Shown here one piece after another: positions 11,212-49,856 of a stretch of 64,000 nt of DNA. Every line of letters starts with the position of its first letter. The stretch's first letter is position 1. The translations under genes were made by a program, and so were the position numbers. The notes beneath the pieces are model-generated. The model searched no databases. It saw only the letters and a list, made by a program, of their open reading frames with translations, and was not told where the DNA came from. This DNA is from Mesostigma viride (Eukaryota; Streptophyta; Mesostigmatophyceae; Mesostigmatales; Mesostigmataceae): contig RPFO01000154.1 in the NCBI GenBank assembly GCA_009746045.1, positions 2,934,993-2,998,992 of the forward strand. Reading direction: 5' to 3'.

Positions 11212-12165
11212 ATTATGGGCACCCAGCTGATCTTCTTGCACAATCAACGCAGTATAAACCATCAACATCCAATCCTCACAATATGTGCACGGCTTGACGA
11301 CGGTATATACAGCACCTAAATACTGCACAACTGCAACCTGCTATGGCTGACATGCAAGCAACGTCGAGTAGGATGGCAGTCTTAGAGAGGCTGGGCAGAG
11401 GTCGGTAGAAATAAGTGGAAAACGGGCAGAAACTAGGTAGAAACACGATATACTTACGCCTGCAAGCACTATTGAGCCGGTGGCAGAGGCCGGCCATTTC
11501 CAGGAAAATACAGCATACCGTAGCAATAGCCACGGTCACGCCTTACGCTATTTACAGGCATCATCATGCCCGGAGCTACCCAATAAAAGTCTGCACAAAT
11601 CTCGGTTTAGCCGAGAGTCCGGGCGTTCGGAATGAATAAACATGTGTTAAGAAGTCGAAACACCATGGAAATACCAAGCATGGTGCCGCAGCAGACCCGA
11701 GTCTTGACGTAATAATATGTATGCCGGTTTCCAGGGTTTCCGCATGAAAGTTGGGTGAGAAACTGGAAAAAACTACGTTTCCTTTGCCCCAGTACCTCAA
11801 CAAACTCGTAGAAACCTAATTATCAACCTTTGAACGCATCATCATGGTCGTGCTACCCAACAGCCACTGAAATTCGCGCGAAAACTGGCGAGATCTACTT
11901 GCCGCCATCGCCGTCGTCTTCACCTTCGTCCCGCGAAAATGCCTGATTTCAGTGGTACATATTTGTTTGCAGCTGTCACAAAAAAAATACCAAAAATACC
12001 AGGATTTTTTCTTGAATTCTATGAGATGTTTCTGACCTATGTTGAAAGTTTCAGACCAAAAATCGCATGTTTAATAGGTTTGCCACGTGTCAGATTACAA
12101 TGCGATACATCGCGTTCTAACCCTACAACGCGATGTATCCCGTGTTTAATTCTAACTACAACATC

Positions 12166-12745
12166 TATCTAGACAGCCGCACGCTGCCCTAGGGGAGCTG
12201 TCTGGCGTGCCTCCCACGGGATTGCACACGCGGGCGCTTCCCCACTGGGGAGGGCTCGTTGTCCTCTATGACCTGGGCCCACTTGGCCTTGTCCATCATC
12301 TTCTTCCAAATCACGGAGAGGCCTAGGCCCCCCATGCCCTCTACTAGCTGTTCTTTGAAGGTGCGGGCCTTGCGGCGTCTAACGTCACTGGGCCCGGCCC
12401 ACGTCAGGAGGTGCCGGCCAGGCTGGGCTGGTCGCAGTCCTGCGGGGGGGCCACGTGAGGTGTCTACCTGGTTGGTGCGAGCTAGGTGCCCTACTAGCTG
12501 CAGGCGTCGCTGCTTAATGGTGCTGGTGATATAGGGCATGCCCTGGTACAGGTCCTCATTGCGGACATGAGCAGCATATCCTACTCTGAAAGCGTTCACG
12601 ATAGCTTCGGAAAAATACATCAGCATGTGCATGTGTCTTAGAAAGACGAAGCGATTGTGATAGTCGCGGCAAAGTTTGGGGCCCAAACACGAAAGTTATG
12701 GGCGCCGCCGTCAGCCATAGCTATCTCGTGGCGGGTTGGTAGAGA
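12166..12745 (-). pseudogene. Family A 5' end fused to LINE reverse transcriptase C-terminus
   Basis: On the minus strand, 12745 to about 12590 matches the 5' untranslated region of the ORF1 elements at 50.45 kb and 57.1 kb. It then switches to the C-terminal part of a reverse transcriptase, with LYQGMP and RRLQLVGHLARTNQVDTS, which matches the end of ORF2 at 8947-11211. The frame stays open to a stop at 12189. This is an internally deleted copy that joins a family A 5' end to a family C-like ORF2 end. Confidence 0.65.
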
Positions 12746-13640
12746 GAGAAAACTATCTTATTGTGCAAAATGTTGCGCTATGCCCGTAGATCGCACAAAT
12801 TTGCGTCATGATAATATGAAGTGAGACAACTATAACATGCGAGATTAGGCTAAACTGCACATGCACCGAGTTTAATTGCATGCACATGCGCCGTTCCATT
12901 CGCACATGCATGCCATACTAGACATGCCAAGTACCTAAGCGGGGGGAAGCAGGGGAGGTGCAATTTGAAAAGCATTACTTGCAGTCAAGAGTACTTTACA
13001 TTCTTGTCTGGTTCATTTCATCACTGGCATTGAGAAAGGATGGCCTCTCCCATCCCAGTGATGCTAAATGACGTGTAATCTGTGCTATCCATAAACATAG
13101 CAATTCAGACATTCGTCAGCTAGCCTCCCAAGATGGTAACTGGCAGCCCTTGTAAACCACTAATGTTAGAACTCCGCCCCAAGTGATACCTACTGACCTG
13201 GGCCAAAAGGCCCATCCTAAGAGGCGAGGTAAAAAAAGAGGCCAGTTATTTCTGATGCTCAAATTGGATCGTACTCATGAGCCGATACTTGCGCCAGGAG
13301 ACCCCCGCATCAAAACGACCACCAGATAAGCCGTGCATGATCCAAACCTCCTCACAGCTGGGGCGCGCGCGGGCTCACCGGGAAGAAATGAGACTGCCAG
13401 GGCATGTTTTCGAAACCAGGCCCTCTCTCGCTCCACATTTCTGGGGACACGCTCATCCACGTGGACAACCTCCAGCATCAACGTTTTAATTACTCCAAAG
13501 TCCAGCCTCCTCAACTCCTCAGTTTGCAACGGCCTCAGCCCTGATCCCCCACAGGAAGGTAAATCCACAGGAAGCTGACTGGCCCCCATACCAGCCCCCA
13601 AATCAGCCCGCCTTTACACCCCCCCGGCGGCCATGAACTT
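12746..13640. other. Intergenic, nothing recognised
   Basis: No coding domain, RNA gene or clear repeat was recognised. Short frames exist on both strands without codon or domain support. The right end adjoins the 3' end of the minus-strand plastid-protein gene. Confidence 0.5.
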
Positions 13641-13642
13641 CC

Positions 13643-13647
13643 TTACA
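13643..13647 (-). terminator. TGTAA poly(A) signal candidate
   Basis: TGTAA on the minus strand lies 8-12 bases past the stop codon of the plastid-protein gene. TGTAA is the usual poly(A) signal of chlorophyte algae. The motif is short and could be chance. Confidence 0.4.
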
Positions 13648-13654
13648 TCAATAT

Positions 13655-15621
13655 TTAGGCATCCTCGGCGGCCACCCAGGCGGCGTCCTTCTTCTTCTTG
13701 ATCTCGATACGCTCCGCGTAGACGCGGTCGATCTCGACAAAGCGCGCCGCGTTCAGGCGCGCGTTCTCGCCCCACTGCGCGCCCATCTCGACCGCGCAGT
13801 AGGCCGACACGGCCGCGCACGAGCCCGCCACAATGTACTCGATCTGCATGCAGGGGAGAGAACGAGGACAAGAAGAAAAATAAGCGACAGGGAAAGCGAC
13901 AGGGGAAGCGACAGGGAAACTTGTGGGAAAGGTCCTGCCAAAACGTACTCGACCTGCAGATGCGGGGGGGGGGGGACAGGAAACGAGGGGATAGGAGGAA
14001 AGAGTCGGAAAAAATCTTGTTGGAGAAAGAACCATGCACAATGTACTTTATCTTGCAAGCCAAGTTGGGAAAAAGAGGAGGGATGGAAAACCAGGAAAGA
14101 AGGGGCCAGTACAGCGCAGCCAGGAGGTAAAAGTTGCGGCAAAAGAGTGAGCAGGTAGACCCTCAGTATGGCTCTGGGTAACTCACTTGACAGACAGGGA
14201 AAAGAATGGAAAAGAGGAATGGAAAAGAGGGGGGAACACAAGGGGAAGAAAAAAAAGAAACAAGAGCGGGCGAAGGGAGGCGGAACAACCATGTCAGGAT
14301 TGCTTGTGTGGATGCATGTGCTACAGCGTTGGAGAGATGATGGCGGACAAACCCGTCGTGACACACCCGTTGCTACTGGGTCTGCGCTGTCGCGGGGAGC
14401 ATGGAATAAGGGGGCATGGGACGCACCCACCAGGGATTGAATAAGGGCAAGCTGCTAACACGGTGCTATTGAATAAGGGCAAGCTGCTAACGCGGTGCTA
14501 TTACATAAGGGCAAGCTGCTGACGCGATGCTGTTGAAGAAGGGCAAGCTGGTAATGCAGTGCTGGTTCTCCTTTTATACTGCGTCTTCTTACAACCACCA
14601 CCGTGTATATGCACCTGCCAGGCGGTTCAGGTACAGAACATTCATTTCTTGGATGCGTGCGTGCGGGTACCAAACCGCAGGTTCTTGCCCTAAAAGGAAC
14701 AGACGAAGCGGCCCTATCTGTAAGAGAGGGCTTACACACGCATGGGGCAGGAAGCGTGCAAGCATTTGTGGGGCAGCATGCGACTGCTTCGTCAGGCAGT
14801 CCCCCAAAAGGTTGCTCCTGGGACCCTGAAAGGGGGCTGGATTGCAAAAATGTTGCGCAACGTACCGGCGGGGTGCAAGGGACAAAAGAATTGGACCTAG
14901 TTGCTGGACAACATTTTCACAAGCCAACCCCCTTCAAGGGGGGTTGCCTTGCGAAGCCGTAGGAGGTGGGGTTCTTTTGAGCAAGATTATTAATGTGGGT
15001 GCATGGGGCGGGATGGGACGTACCGGCACGCTTGCCAAAAGCGCTCCGGTTACTGCAACGGGGAACGCGAGGGCGATGCCGACTGCACGCATACGCGACA
15101 CGGCCGCAAGTATAAACACCAGTTGTGGGCATCAGAGATTATGAGCATGTATCAAGGAGACAAGCTCAAGCCTGCCATGGTCATCTCCACGGTGGGTGAC
15201 TCGTTCAGGATGAAGAGAGCAGAACGCAACCAAGAATCCGTGTCAAGACGCAACCAAGAATCCGTGTCAAGACATGTGTGAATCGCACGCGTTTGCGTTC
15301 ACGCAGGCCATGTGCAAGCACGCGCACATGGGTTCGTGCAGGCCAGGGATAATCAGGGGGAGGGGGGAGTGGCGAGGAAGCCAGGTAGGCAAACCAGCAT
15401 GGGCAACGAGAGGGTGGCTCGGGCAGATTGTGGGCGGCTGATATTGGTTGGTTGGTTGGTTGGTTGGTTGGTTGGTTGGTTGGTTGGTTGGTTGGTTGGT
15501 TGGTTGGTTGGTTGGTTGGTTGGTTGGTTGGTTGGTTGGTTGGTTGGTTGGTTGGTTGGTTGGTTGGTTGGTTGGTTGGTTGGTTGGTTGGTTGGTTGGT
15601 TGGTTGGTTGGTTGGTTAGTT

Positions 15622-15678
<57 letters not shown>

Positions 15679-15711
15679 ATGGATGGATGGATGGGCGGGT
15701 GGTTGGCTAGT

Positions 15712-15753
<42 letters not shown>

Positions 15754-18243
15754 GCTGGCCGGAAGGCCGGCCGGCTGGGTGGATAGCCAAGCACGCATGC
15801 CATGCGCATGTACCCTCGCCCCAGTGCATCAAAGCTCGCACACAGGGGGAGGAGGGGGGAAGCGCACGAGGAAGTACACGGGAGCTACCACATGATAACA
15901 GCCTGGATTGAGTGGATGGCAGAGACGAGATGGCGAACCAGGGGAAAATCGACTTTCTAATTCTTAATCTTACTGTTTGCGCGGGGAGGAGTGGCTGGGG
16001 GGTTGGGGGTACCTTTTGATGCCCGACTCTCATGAACACCAACGCCGTCACACCGCCCCCAGTAGCCGTGCCTCTCCACCCAGCACTTGTTTTGCCACGG
16101 GGAGCTATCTAGTGACGCCCCGCGCTCAAACGTAATGCCCCATCATGGCACAGCCCCACGGAACGTTTCCTGCCGAAAAGACACCGGTCGCCACAGCTCA
16201 CGCTTGATGTCCCCACACTGACTACAGAAGCCACCATGCTATCGCCTGGCACCTGGGGCAGTCTATGTGCTTTCCATCGCCTGGCGCCTGTCACCACTCA
16301 CGGTTGACGCCGGTGGGCCCGCCCGCCGCCTCCATAGACTCGCTGATGCTCTTCTTGAACTCGGTGATCTCTGCGGGCGCAAGCATGAGGGGGGCAAGGG
16401 GGGCGAGGGCAGCGAGGGGGCCATGTGGGCGCAAGCACGAGGGGAGCATGGGGGAAAAGGAGAGCACAAATTGCCCGACCATAATGGGCTATGTACACCA
16501 TTAGATGACGGTGACCTCTGCGGGCTCAGCAGGAGGAGAAAAGTGTGGGGAGAGAGGGGGGAGAGGGGAGCCATAAAAGCGAGGGGTGGAACGCAAGGGG
16601 AGTAAGGGGAGCATGTACTATTCAATAATAATAAGGAGAGCAATCAACCATGATTATCTATGTAGATCAGAAGGACAGCGGTGGTCCCTGAACACACAGG
16701 CATGGGGAGAGCGACGGGGGAGCGAGGGCGACAATGTCCCTTGTCCCACCGTGGTGTCCCTTGTCCCACCGTGGACAACAGTGTCATGTGCACATGTCAT
16801 GCATCCTCTTGCTCATATGTGCTGTACGGTGATGCAACCATAAATCTATACATAGGCATCTGTGGGCATGCAAGGAGATCGCACAAGGACGCCATGCGCA
16901 AGCTTGCTGGGCTCATGGGCGGGTAGTGCCTACTTGCTAACATTCTCCCTAATAATGCCGGCACGCACGTGCTGTCCTGGACACATTGCATATGTGCAGG
17001 TGGTAGTCCAAGATCGTATTTGCTGGCAGTCTGCCATATAACAAATGTGCAGGTGGTAGTCATGAGACACAGGGAAGCCAACACCCTGAACTCCATATCC
17101 ATTGAAATGTGGACGCACAGTTGAACAGAACTGAACTGAACTGAAAATTACTCTCGTAGCTAGAGCGCACACAATGAATGGACATAATCCGGAAAGAAAA
17201 GAAGGAAAGGAACGGGGGTGGGTTAGGAGAAGGCGATGGGGGCGGGGGTAAACAGGAGTTTGGGAGGAGGGGGGGGGGGGGGCGCAGTGGGGGAAGGGGA
17301 GGGGGAGGGGGAGGGGGGGGGGGGGAGGGGGGAGGGGGGAGGGGGGGGGAGGGGGGAGGGAGGGGCACGAGGACTCTTGCAGCAACAGACCACTGCTGCA
17401 ATGCGCCATAATTAGGTTGAACATGGTTAGCTACTTCACCATGGAAAATCGATCTGTCGAGAGTACGCTTGCAAACACATATGCCATCTCAGAGCCGATA
17501 TCCCAGGCGAAGATGAGGTGCATGGCATGCTAATCAAGACAGCATTGCTAGATAACACTTTACTTGTGCGGGAACAAGGAAGTTGTGCGGGTATAGTGTT
17601 CTGTGTAGTGCGGTGCGTTTCTTCATACCAATCCAGACGTGTCTTCGCCGCTACCGGCACTCCAAACACGAGCCATCCTGACGTCACGTGGGCCAAAAGG
17701 CAGGCTCTAAACGTTCCTCCAAGATCGTACGGAAGAGCAACTGCGATGCTAGTAAGGGCCCAAAAGGAAAACTTCATGATTTGAACGACAAGCGGCCGGG
17801 TAACGTAGGTGCAGCCATCTCAGTGGAGACCACATACCGTCCTCCTCGCCCTCGTGCCACGTATGGTGTCCATCCTCGTGGCCCCAGTCAAAATCCTGCA
17901 AAACACGACGCCATTCGTGTACACATTATTTAGACGCCACTTATCGCATGAACTCCCAGCCAAACCTAGCCGAAAGCATCCTCCAGACGACCCCCTTCTC
18001 CCCTAGTGAATGGGCAACGAGGCAAGACTAATGTACCGTGCGGGAGCTTCCACGGGTGATGAAAGGCTCGATGGCATCATCAGGGTCGGCCGCCGCCATG
18101 GCAACAACACGTTGTCGTCTGCATGGGGCAACCTTACCCGGCACAGGACGCGCAACCTGAATCCTGGCACGCTGGGCGACAGCGGTCCGAGGGGCCAGGG
18201 AGGCGCTGGAAACCAGAGACTGCAAAGAGCTGGCCATAGCCAT
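13655..18243 (-). CDS. Plastid-targeted small membrane protein, five exons, family unknown
   Basis: Five minus-strand exons join with matching phases: 18037-18243, 17838-17895, 16302-16370, 15024-15082 and 13655-13843, giving 193 residues. All introns are GT-AG. The first about 50 residues are rich in Ala, Ser, Arg and Val and poor in acidic residues, ending near RVVAMAAA, as expected of a chloroplast transit peptide. An acidic His-rich stretch (about 70-90) and a Lys/Glu helix with [17 protein letters not shown] follow. Exon 4 encodes a hydrophobic segment, [19 protein letters not shown]. Exon 5 opens with a second, weaker hydrophobic segment ([18 protein letters not shown]) and ends in a charged tail. 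Two membrane spans in a plastid membrane are likely. No family was recognised. Phase agreement at four junctions supports the model; expression is unseen. Confidence 0.7.
13834..14060 (-). repeat. Degenerate tandem copies of the exon 5 splice acceptor
   Basis: The start of exon 5 (acceptor CAG followed by codons for IEYIVAG) is echoed inside the intron. One copy ends at 13953 (VEYVLAG) and another at 14051 (IKYIVHG). The spacing is about 110 and 98 bases. Each copy keeps an AG acceptor-like end. Confidence 0.6.
14437..14564. repeat. 32-base tandem repeat, four copies
   Basis: Four copies with a period of 32 start near 14439, 14471, 14503 and 14535, each with GAATAAGGGCAAGCTGCTAA or a close variant. 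It lies in intron 4 of the plastid-protein gene. Confidence 0.8.
15443..15765. repeat. Compound microsatellite (TTGG, GT, GGAT, GGCT)
   Basis: A pure TTGG run (15443-15618) passes into GT (about 15622-15676), a few GGAT units and then GGCT. It lies in intron 3 of the plastid-protein gene. The long open frames here are artefacts of the repeat. Confidence 0.95.
17265..17365. repeat. G-rich tract
   Basis: About 100 bases are nearly pure G broken by single A's, in intron 2 of the plastid-protein gene. The plus strand has many G runs that could form quadruplexes. Confidence 0.85.
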
Positions 18244-19332
18244 GGCTAACCACGACTATTGATCCTGTTTTAATAGATCAGAAATGCCCAAGGGCGAGGC
18301 CTTTCACTCGCGTGAATGGCTATGGCTTGACAGGAGCGGGGCTAGGCTTGTCGTCGTTCATAAACTTCGTAACTTACATGTAACTGGCAAATTGACCCTG
18401 AACCTCCATAGCGAGTCGCCAGATTTGGCTGCAGAGTTGCAACGGCCGCGCTTCTTTCCTCCAATTACGAGGATGTAAGTACAGACCCGGAGAGCAGTTT
18501 CGTACGATTGAAGAGGACAAAGGCAGGTCCACAGGGAACGTTATAGTGCGTTCGGAGACCCTTCTGGGGCCTTAGTTTCTGGGGCCGTACAGTAGCTTGT
18601 TGCTTCCGTGGCAAGCCACTTGGCATGCTTTACTGTGCGTGGGAGGAAGTGAAGGAACCGTGTGGTTCTGGATGAAATCCTTACGTACGTAAATGTCAAT
18701 GAGGGAATTCCTTGCGTCATGAATTTCGTGGATGACCGTGTATGTACAATTATGGACACGCAAAAATTCCTCTGTCACTGAACAAACATTGTAGCCGATC
18801 ATCATTGGACGCGGGGAAGTTTGGCGTCGACGTCCATGCCATGCGTTAGTTGACAATCTAGCGGTACTAACCAGGAACATATTTTGGACAAACTTCTAGT
18901 CTTAAGATCTGCCAACTTTAGTTAAGGCGCTGCACGTTCTTTCATCAATTCGGCTGCATCACATATCGTCGTTCATGTGTTACGCTGCCACGAGCGCGTC
19001 CAAGGCTCGTTCACGCGCAATTTAAGGCCTGCTGAAATCTCTGGTAACGGTGGGCTGTGCACATCGATCCTCGTACCTGCCCGTTTTTTCGTTGGCCATA
19101 TCTATACATGGCGCTGTCTGAGGTTAGCCACCGGTTGGGTTTATTATGCATTTCGTTGGGTTCAGCGCCTTGCAAAGGTGCGTTAGGCAACATGCGCCAT
19201 CATACTGTCCCCAGCCACGCAACCGTGCCCGCTGCAATCCATCACGTCGTCGCGTCATGGCCACCTCCAAGCACCGGATCGGGATTTGACGTCAAACGCG
19301 GGCGATTACAGCTGAGAAGAGAAGGCGTAACC
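18244..19332. promoter_or_regulatory. Divergent intergenic region
   Basis: This region separates the start of the minus-strand plastid-protein gene (18243) from the plus-strand CHORD-like gene (19333), so it should hold both promoters. No TATA-like or other specific element was identified with confidence. Confidence 0.35.
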
Positions 19333-20815
19333 ATGTCAGCGACGGGCGCGAAGGAGCAGGTTCGGACATGCTTGCGATGCCGCAAGGAGTATGCCGTCTC
19401 CAGCAACGGCCCCGATTCTTGCCAATTCCATGGCCACTTCCAGAACGATCGAGGGTATTACGGTACGCATGATGATTAATGGGTGATGGATTACGGTGCG
19501 TCATCGATGGGCGCGTGTCAGCATACTTCATTGGTCTCTCTAATGACCCTATCCGTGCCATAAAGTTTTCTGTCACGGCGTCTCTTTCCGCCGTCGATTT
19601 TGAACTTAACGTGACCTGATTATTTCTGTAAGGGAGCCATCAAGCCTCGTTGCGGACTGTCAGGGACCCAGGGACCCTTCTCCTTGGTGCCCTTGCTTGC
19701 TGTGCAGCGCCAGGTTATACGCTAGCATTCGTCCATTACATCTCCTTTGTAGCGCGCTTGCCTTGTTCGTGGTTTTTGGAGGATTGCCTCGTGCCCGCAT
19801 CCTAAGGTCGCACCTCATTCCACACCAAGCAACGCGCGATCTCATCATTCCTGTACACCTGCTTCATACCCTCCTCCCTTTAAGTGGCTGCATCAATAGC
19901 TGCGTTTACTGCTAGTGTGCTAGCGTGGCCTCAAGCCTAACGGTGTTCGCATTGCAGCTGGCAAATCTAGTAGTAGTTATATGGAAGGGCGAACCATGAG
20001 TCCGTGACTAGGGAATGCAGCTGCTAGTTGTCATGACCTAGCTTTCACAATTGAACGATTGTATGCAGCATCCACTTAATGAGTTTAGGTCGTATATCCA
20101 TGCGCACATCAATACCAATGAGACAACCAGGGCAACATCAATATGGCACTGGATTCGTTTTTCGTGGGTCCTGCACTTGGACCCTACGGCTTCGCCAGGT
20201 GATTAACCCCCTTCCGTACTTGTTGCCATTTATCTTTCAACACTGGCACAACCTCGGCCATTCTGCGTGTCTTGCGTCGTGATGCGGCGACTCTGGCTTG
20301 TCTTACATCAACCACTGCATTTGCACGCATGCATATGAGGTTTGTTGTGTTCTAGTGTGCATTTCTGTGAATATGAATGCATCGCTTGCAATGCATGCCA
20401 CGCATACGTTGTTGTGATCATGCCGGTGCAACGCGTGCACTGCGTGCCTTGCATACATCATGTGCCTTGCGTGCACTGTTGAATCGGGTGCTGTTTCTTG
20501 AGCTAGCACGACTATACTGCACTTTGTGCAAGTGGTTGGTATTGCACCTGTGCCTTATACTGCACTTCCTGCATGGTCTGCCTTTTTGCGTGGTGTGAAG
20601 TGCTTGCGCCCCCCCACATGGGCATCGACGGCGACTGGACGGACGAGACGCCGGACGGCCGCATCGTGTACGTCCACAACCCGCGCGACCAGCGACCCAA
20701 CACCGGCCGGCACAACTGGGGGAAGCGGTGGAGCTGCTGCCACGAGAAGGCCGAGGATGCCCCGGGCTGCCACCGCGGGCCCCACATCAGCTACGAGGAC
20801 AACATCGTGTGGTGA
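19333..20815 (+). CDS. CHORD-like Cys/His-rich zinc-binding protein
   Basis: Two exons, 19333-19462 and 20601-20815, join in phase 1 and give 114 residues. The cysteine and histidine pattern is CLRC, then DSCQFHGHF, then KRWSCCHE, then APGCHRGPH. This order (CxxC, CxxH, WxCC, GCxxGxH) is that of CHORD-type and related plant and fungal zinc-binding proteins. The protein holds little beyond this single module, so it is a stand-alone version. CHORD modules in RAR1 and CHP-1 act with HSP90 and SGT1, but that role cannot be transferred to a single-module protein. The start ATG is the first in frame with the domain. The exon 2 acceptor (GTGAAG) has a modest pyrimidine tract, so an extra exon cannot be excluded. 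Confidence 0.65.
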
Positions 20816-22020
20816 CTCGTGCGGTTTGAGGCACCTGAGCGATGCACCTGAGCAAGCACGAAATGTATCCGAAGCTCCCCGTGGGTCCATTGCAAGAAAG
20901 GGTTATAGCAGGTGCAGACATACTTGTGTGGACTTACGTAGTAGTTAGTGAACCGAAGCAAAATGTGACCTATGGAGCTAGTGTGATCTTGGTGTATAGC
21001 ACTTGACCATTCTGATCAAGGACTCGTGCAGTGTTTGAGTGCAATAAGGTATGCATGCAGTGCGATCGCGTGGATGTTAACACATGGACAGGCATGGGAC
21101 CAATCGTGATCATTATCGACCATGCTGAGTTTATCCATGGTCAATCGATAGCACTGGTATACATGGCAGTTCAGCTAGGTAACTTGGATGTGTTCAATAT
21201 CGATGTCTAGCACGCTGCCTCCACGAACAATTGTTCCTCGAACATATATTGCCCCCTGGCCAGTCAAGTATGCATGCAACATACAAACCTAGTCTACGCG
21301 TGCGAATCAATAGTAACACAGCTATACTAGTACTCCTACACACAGATCTCGAATGATTTATCTAGTACCAAATCCGAAAGGCTTGCATCACTCCCCGGAA
21401 AGGAGAACATTTGCGGATGACTGTAGGTGTAAGTTGGCGATGCCCTAGGATCCGGAGACGTCCGTCCTATAGTCAGCGAAAGTTGGTGCGAGAGGTCCCC
21501 AGTTCGATCCCGGTCGGATTCATTTGCAGATCGCGTTTTCCGCGTTTTCCGCGGACCGGCACTAAACGCAAATGGTTTTCACCTTTGCGGCGTGCCAAAT
21601 CAGAATACTGGCTAGGTGGGGTTATCACAACATGACTGCATGTATACACAGGTCATCGCCGGTTACAATGGCCATGCCATGGCAAGCATGCAAGTTGTGA
21701 AAACTATATACTGCAGTCTGGACCTCTGGATCGAGTTTTCCCACGGGTACCAGAAACGTATTATAATTCAAAACTACAGTTTTTGATTTCATGTCAATTT
21801 GCAAAAGCTAGGGATCAGCCAAGAAATCTGGACATAAACTGTAACTTCCACCGCACCTGTCTCGCTCTCAAGAATCAAATCCACGACTCTCCGTTGTCTA
21901 GAATTGCGGGAAATTAATGAACCCTTTCAGAATGAAGGGTCGCTTTCGCGAAACCTGTATATTATAGCATCTGTAGGAAACCACTCGTGTGCCATGTGCT
22001 GAGGCATGTCACGGAGTACG
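20816..22020. other. Convergent intergenic region, nothing recognised
   Basis: This lies between the 3' ends of the CHORD-like gene and TMEM260. No gene or repeat was recognised. A tRNA-like T-loop near 21510 was considered and rejected. Confidence 0.5.
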
Positions 22021-22025
22021 TTACA
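22021..22025 (-). terminator. TGTAA poly(A) signal candidate for TMEM260
   Basis: TGTAA on the minus strand lies about 33 bases past the stop codon at 22058. This matches the usual spacing of the chlorophyte poly(A) signal. Confidence 0.45.
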
Positions 22026-22057
22026 AGTCTCTTATTAACAGGCGGCTGCCCTGGGTC

Positions 22058-38715
<16,658 letters not shown>

Positions 38716-39107
38716 CTTGGCAACAAATTATTCGCGCCAGTAGTTGTATATTGTATACCTCGCTTCAGAACCTCACCAAATAGAATTGATTACGTTTGGC
38801 ATACAAAAAGGCAGGAACGAAAATGCATCCTTGACTATAGAGCGTGGATGACTTTCTTTTACAAATGAAATAAATATATATATATTTTTGGGGGGGGGTC
38901 GACAAAGTTGTGTGGAAGTGGTTCCCCGCAAGACAGAAGGGCCTAGATTCATGACAATCACTGTCAATCATCGGTTATTTTGCTTAGAGAACCCTTACGC
39001 CTGAGGATCTGAAGGGGAGTATGAGGTGTGGTGGTTTAGAGAGTCTGACATGCACGTTTGATTGAGCGCATCCTTTCTCGAAATAGTCCGAATAAGGAGC
39101 CTGGAAG
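38716..39107. promoter_or_regulatory. Short head-to-head promoter region between TMEM260 and DGK
   Basis: The proposed first exon of TMEM260 starts at 38715 (minus) and the DGK coding sequence starts at 39108 (plus), leaving 392 bases for two 5' untranslated regions and promoters. An AT-only stretch with ATATATATAT lies at 38873-38888 beside a G run. The arrangement suggests a shared bidirectional promoter if the TMEM260 exon 1 model is right. Confidence 0.4.
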
Positions 39108-49444
<10,337 letters not shown>

Positions 49445-49476
49445 GATCCAAGATTTCCGCATTTATACTACTAGTA

Positions 49477-49481
49477 TGTAA
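49477..49481 (+). terminator. TGTAA poly(A) signal candidate for DGK
   Basis: TGTAA lies 33 bases past the DGK stop codon (49442-49444), at the usual chlorophyte spacing. Confidence 0.45.
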
Positions 49482-49856
49482 AGAGGGCAGCCTTTGCTTG
49501 CGTCAGCGATGGCAACTGAGTAAGCTAGTGCTTGCTTGCCATGGTAGCTAGCAACTAAGGCACGTAGTTATTTGGGTGCCGAAGCGGCGCTGGCATCCTG
49601 GCAAGCAATTGCCCGTGCATCTACTCTGGGTCAGTGTAGCCCATGACATGCAGCCAATGGGCTAGTAATTGGTACTAGAATGCCCGGTGCAGTGTCACTC
49701 TGAGACAGCAAGCGTTATATGCCGTATGGTACCTTAAAATATGATGTAACGTGCGTTCTAACTTGCCCGTTAAGACCACGGTCGCATAGCACATTTTCAG
49801 GCCACCCTTATCAAGGAGACAACCAGCCCTTATGCTTGCCAACATGCACATTTGGT
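49482..49856. other. Intergenic, nothing recognised
   Basis: Between the DGK 3' end and a GGGA microsatellite there is no recognisable gene or repeat. Confidence 0.5.

Larger units (their letters stand above)
7746..12165 (+). mobile_element. Interspersed repeat Y, copy 1, with two nested insertions
   Basis: The segments 7746-8213, 8585-8946 and 11212-12165 together match, inverted, the uninterrupted copy at 61010-62568. The left end carries GAACGCGATATATCGCGTT and the right end carries two similar motifs near 12100-12135, so palindromic GCGAT.ATCGC motifs mark both ends. No transposase or reverse transcriptase of its own was recognised. It could be a non-autonomous DNA transposon. The nested insertions are a family B 3' fragment at 8214-8584 and a family C LINE at 8947-11211. 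Confidence 0.6.

Noticed and set aside
18541-18880. Minus-strand open frames upstream of the plastid-protein gene
   Set aside because: No domain, no codon signature, and they lie in the expected promoter region between divergent genes.
21423-21520. tRNA-like region with an A-box-like TAGGTGTAAGTTGG and a T-loop-like AGTTCGATCCC
   Set aside because: The T-stem has two mismatches and no acceptor stem complementary to the 3' end lies at the right distance, with or without a short intron.
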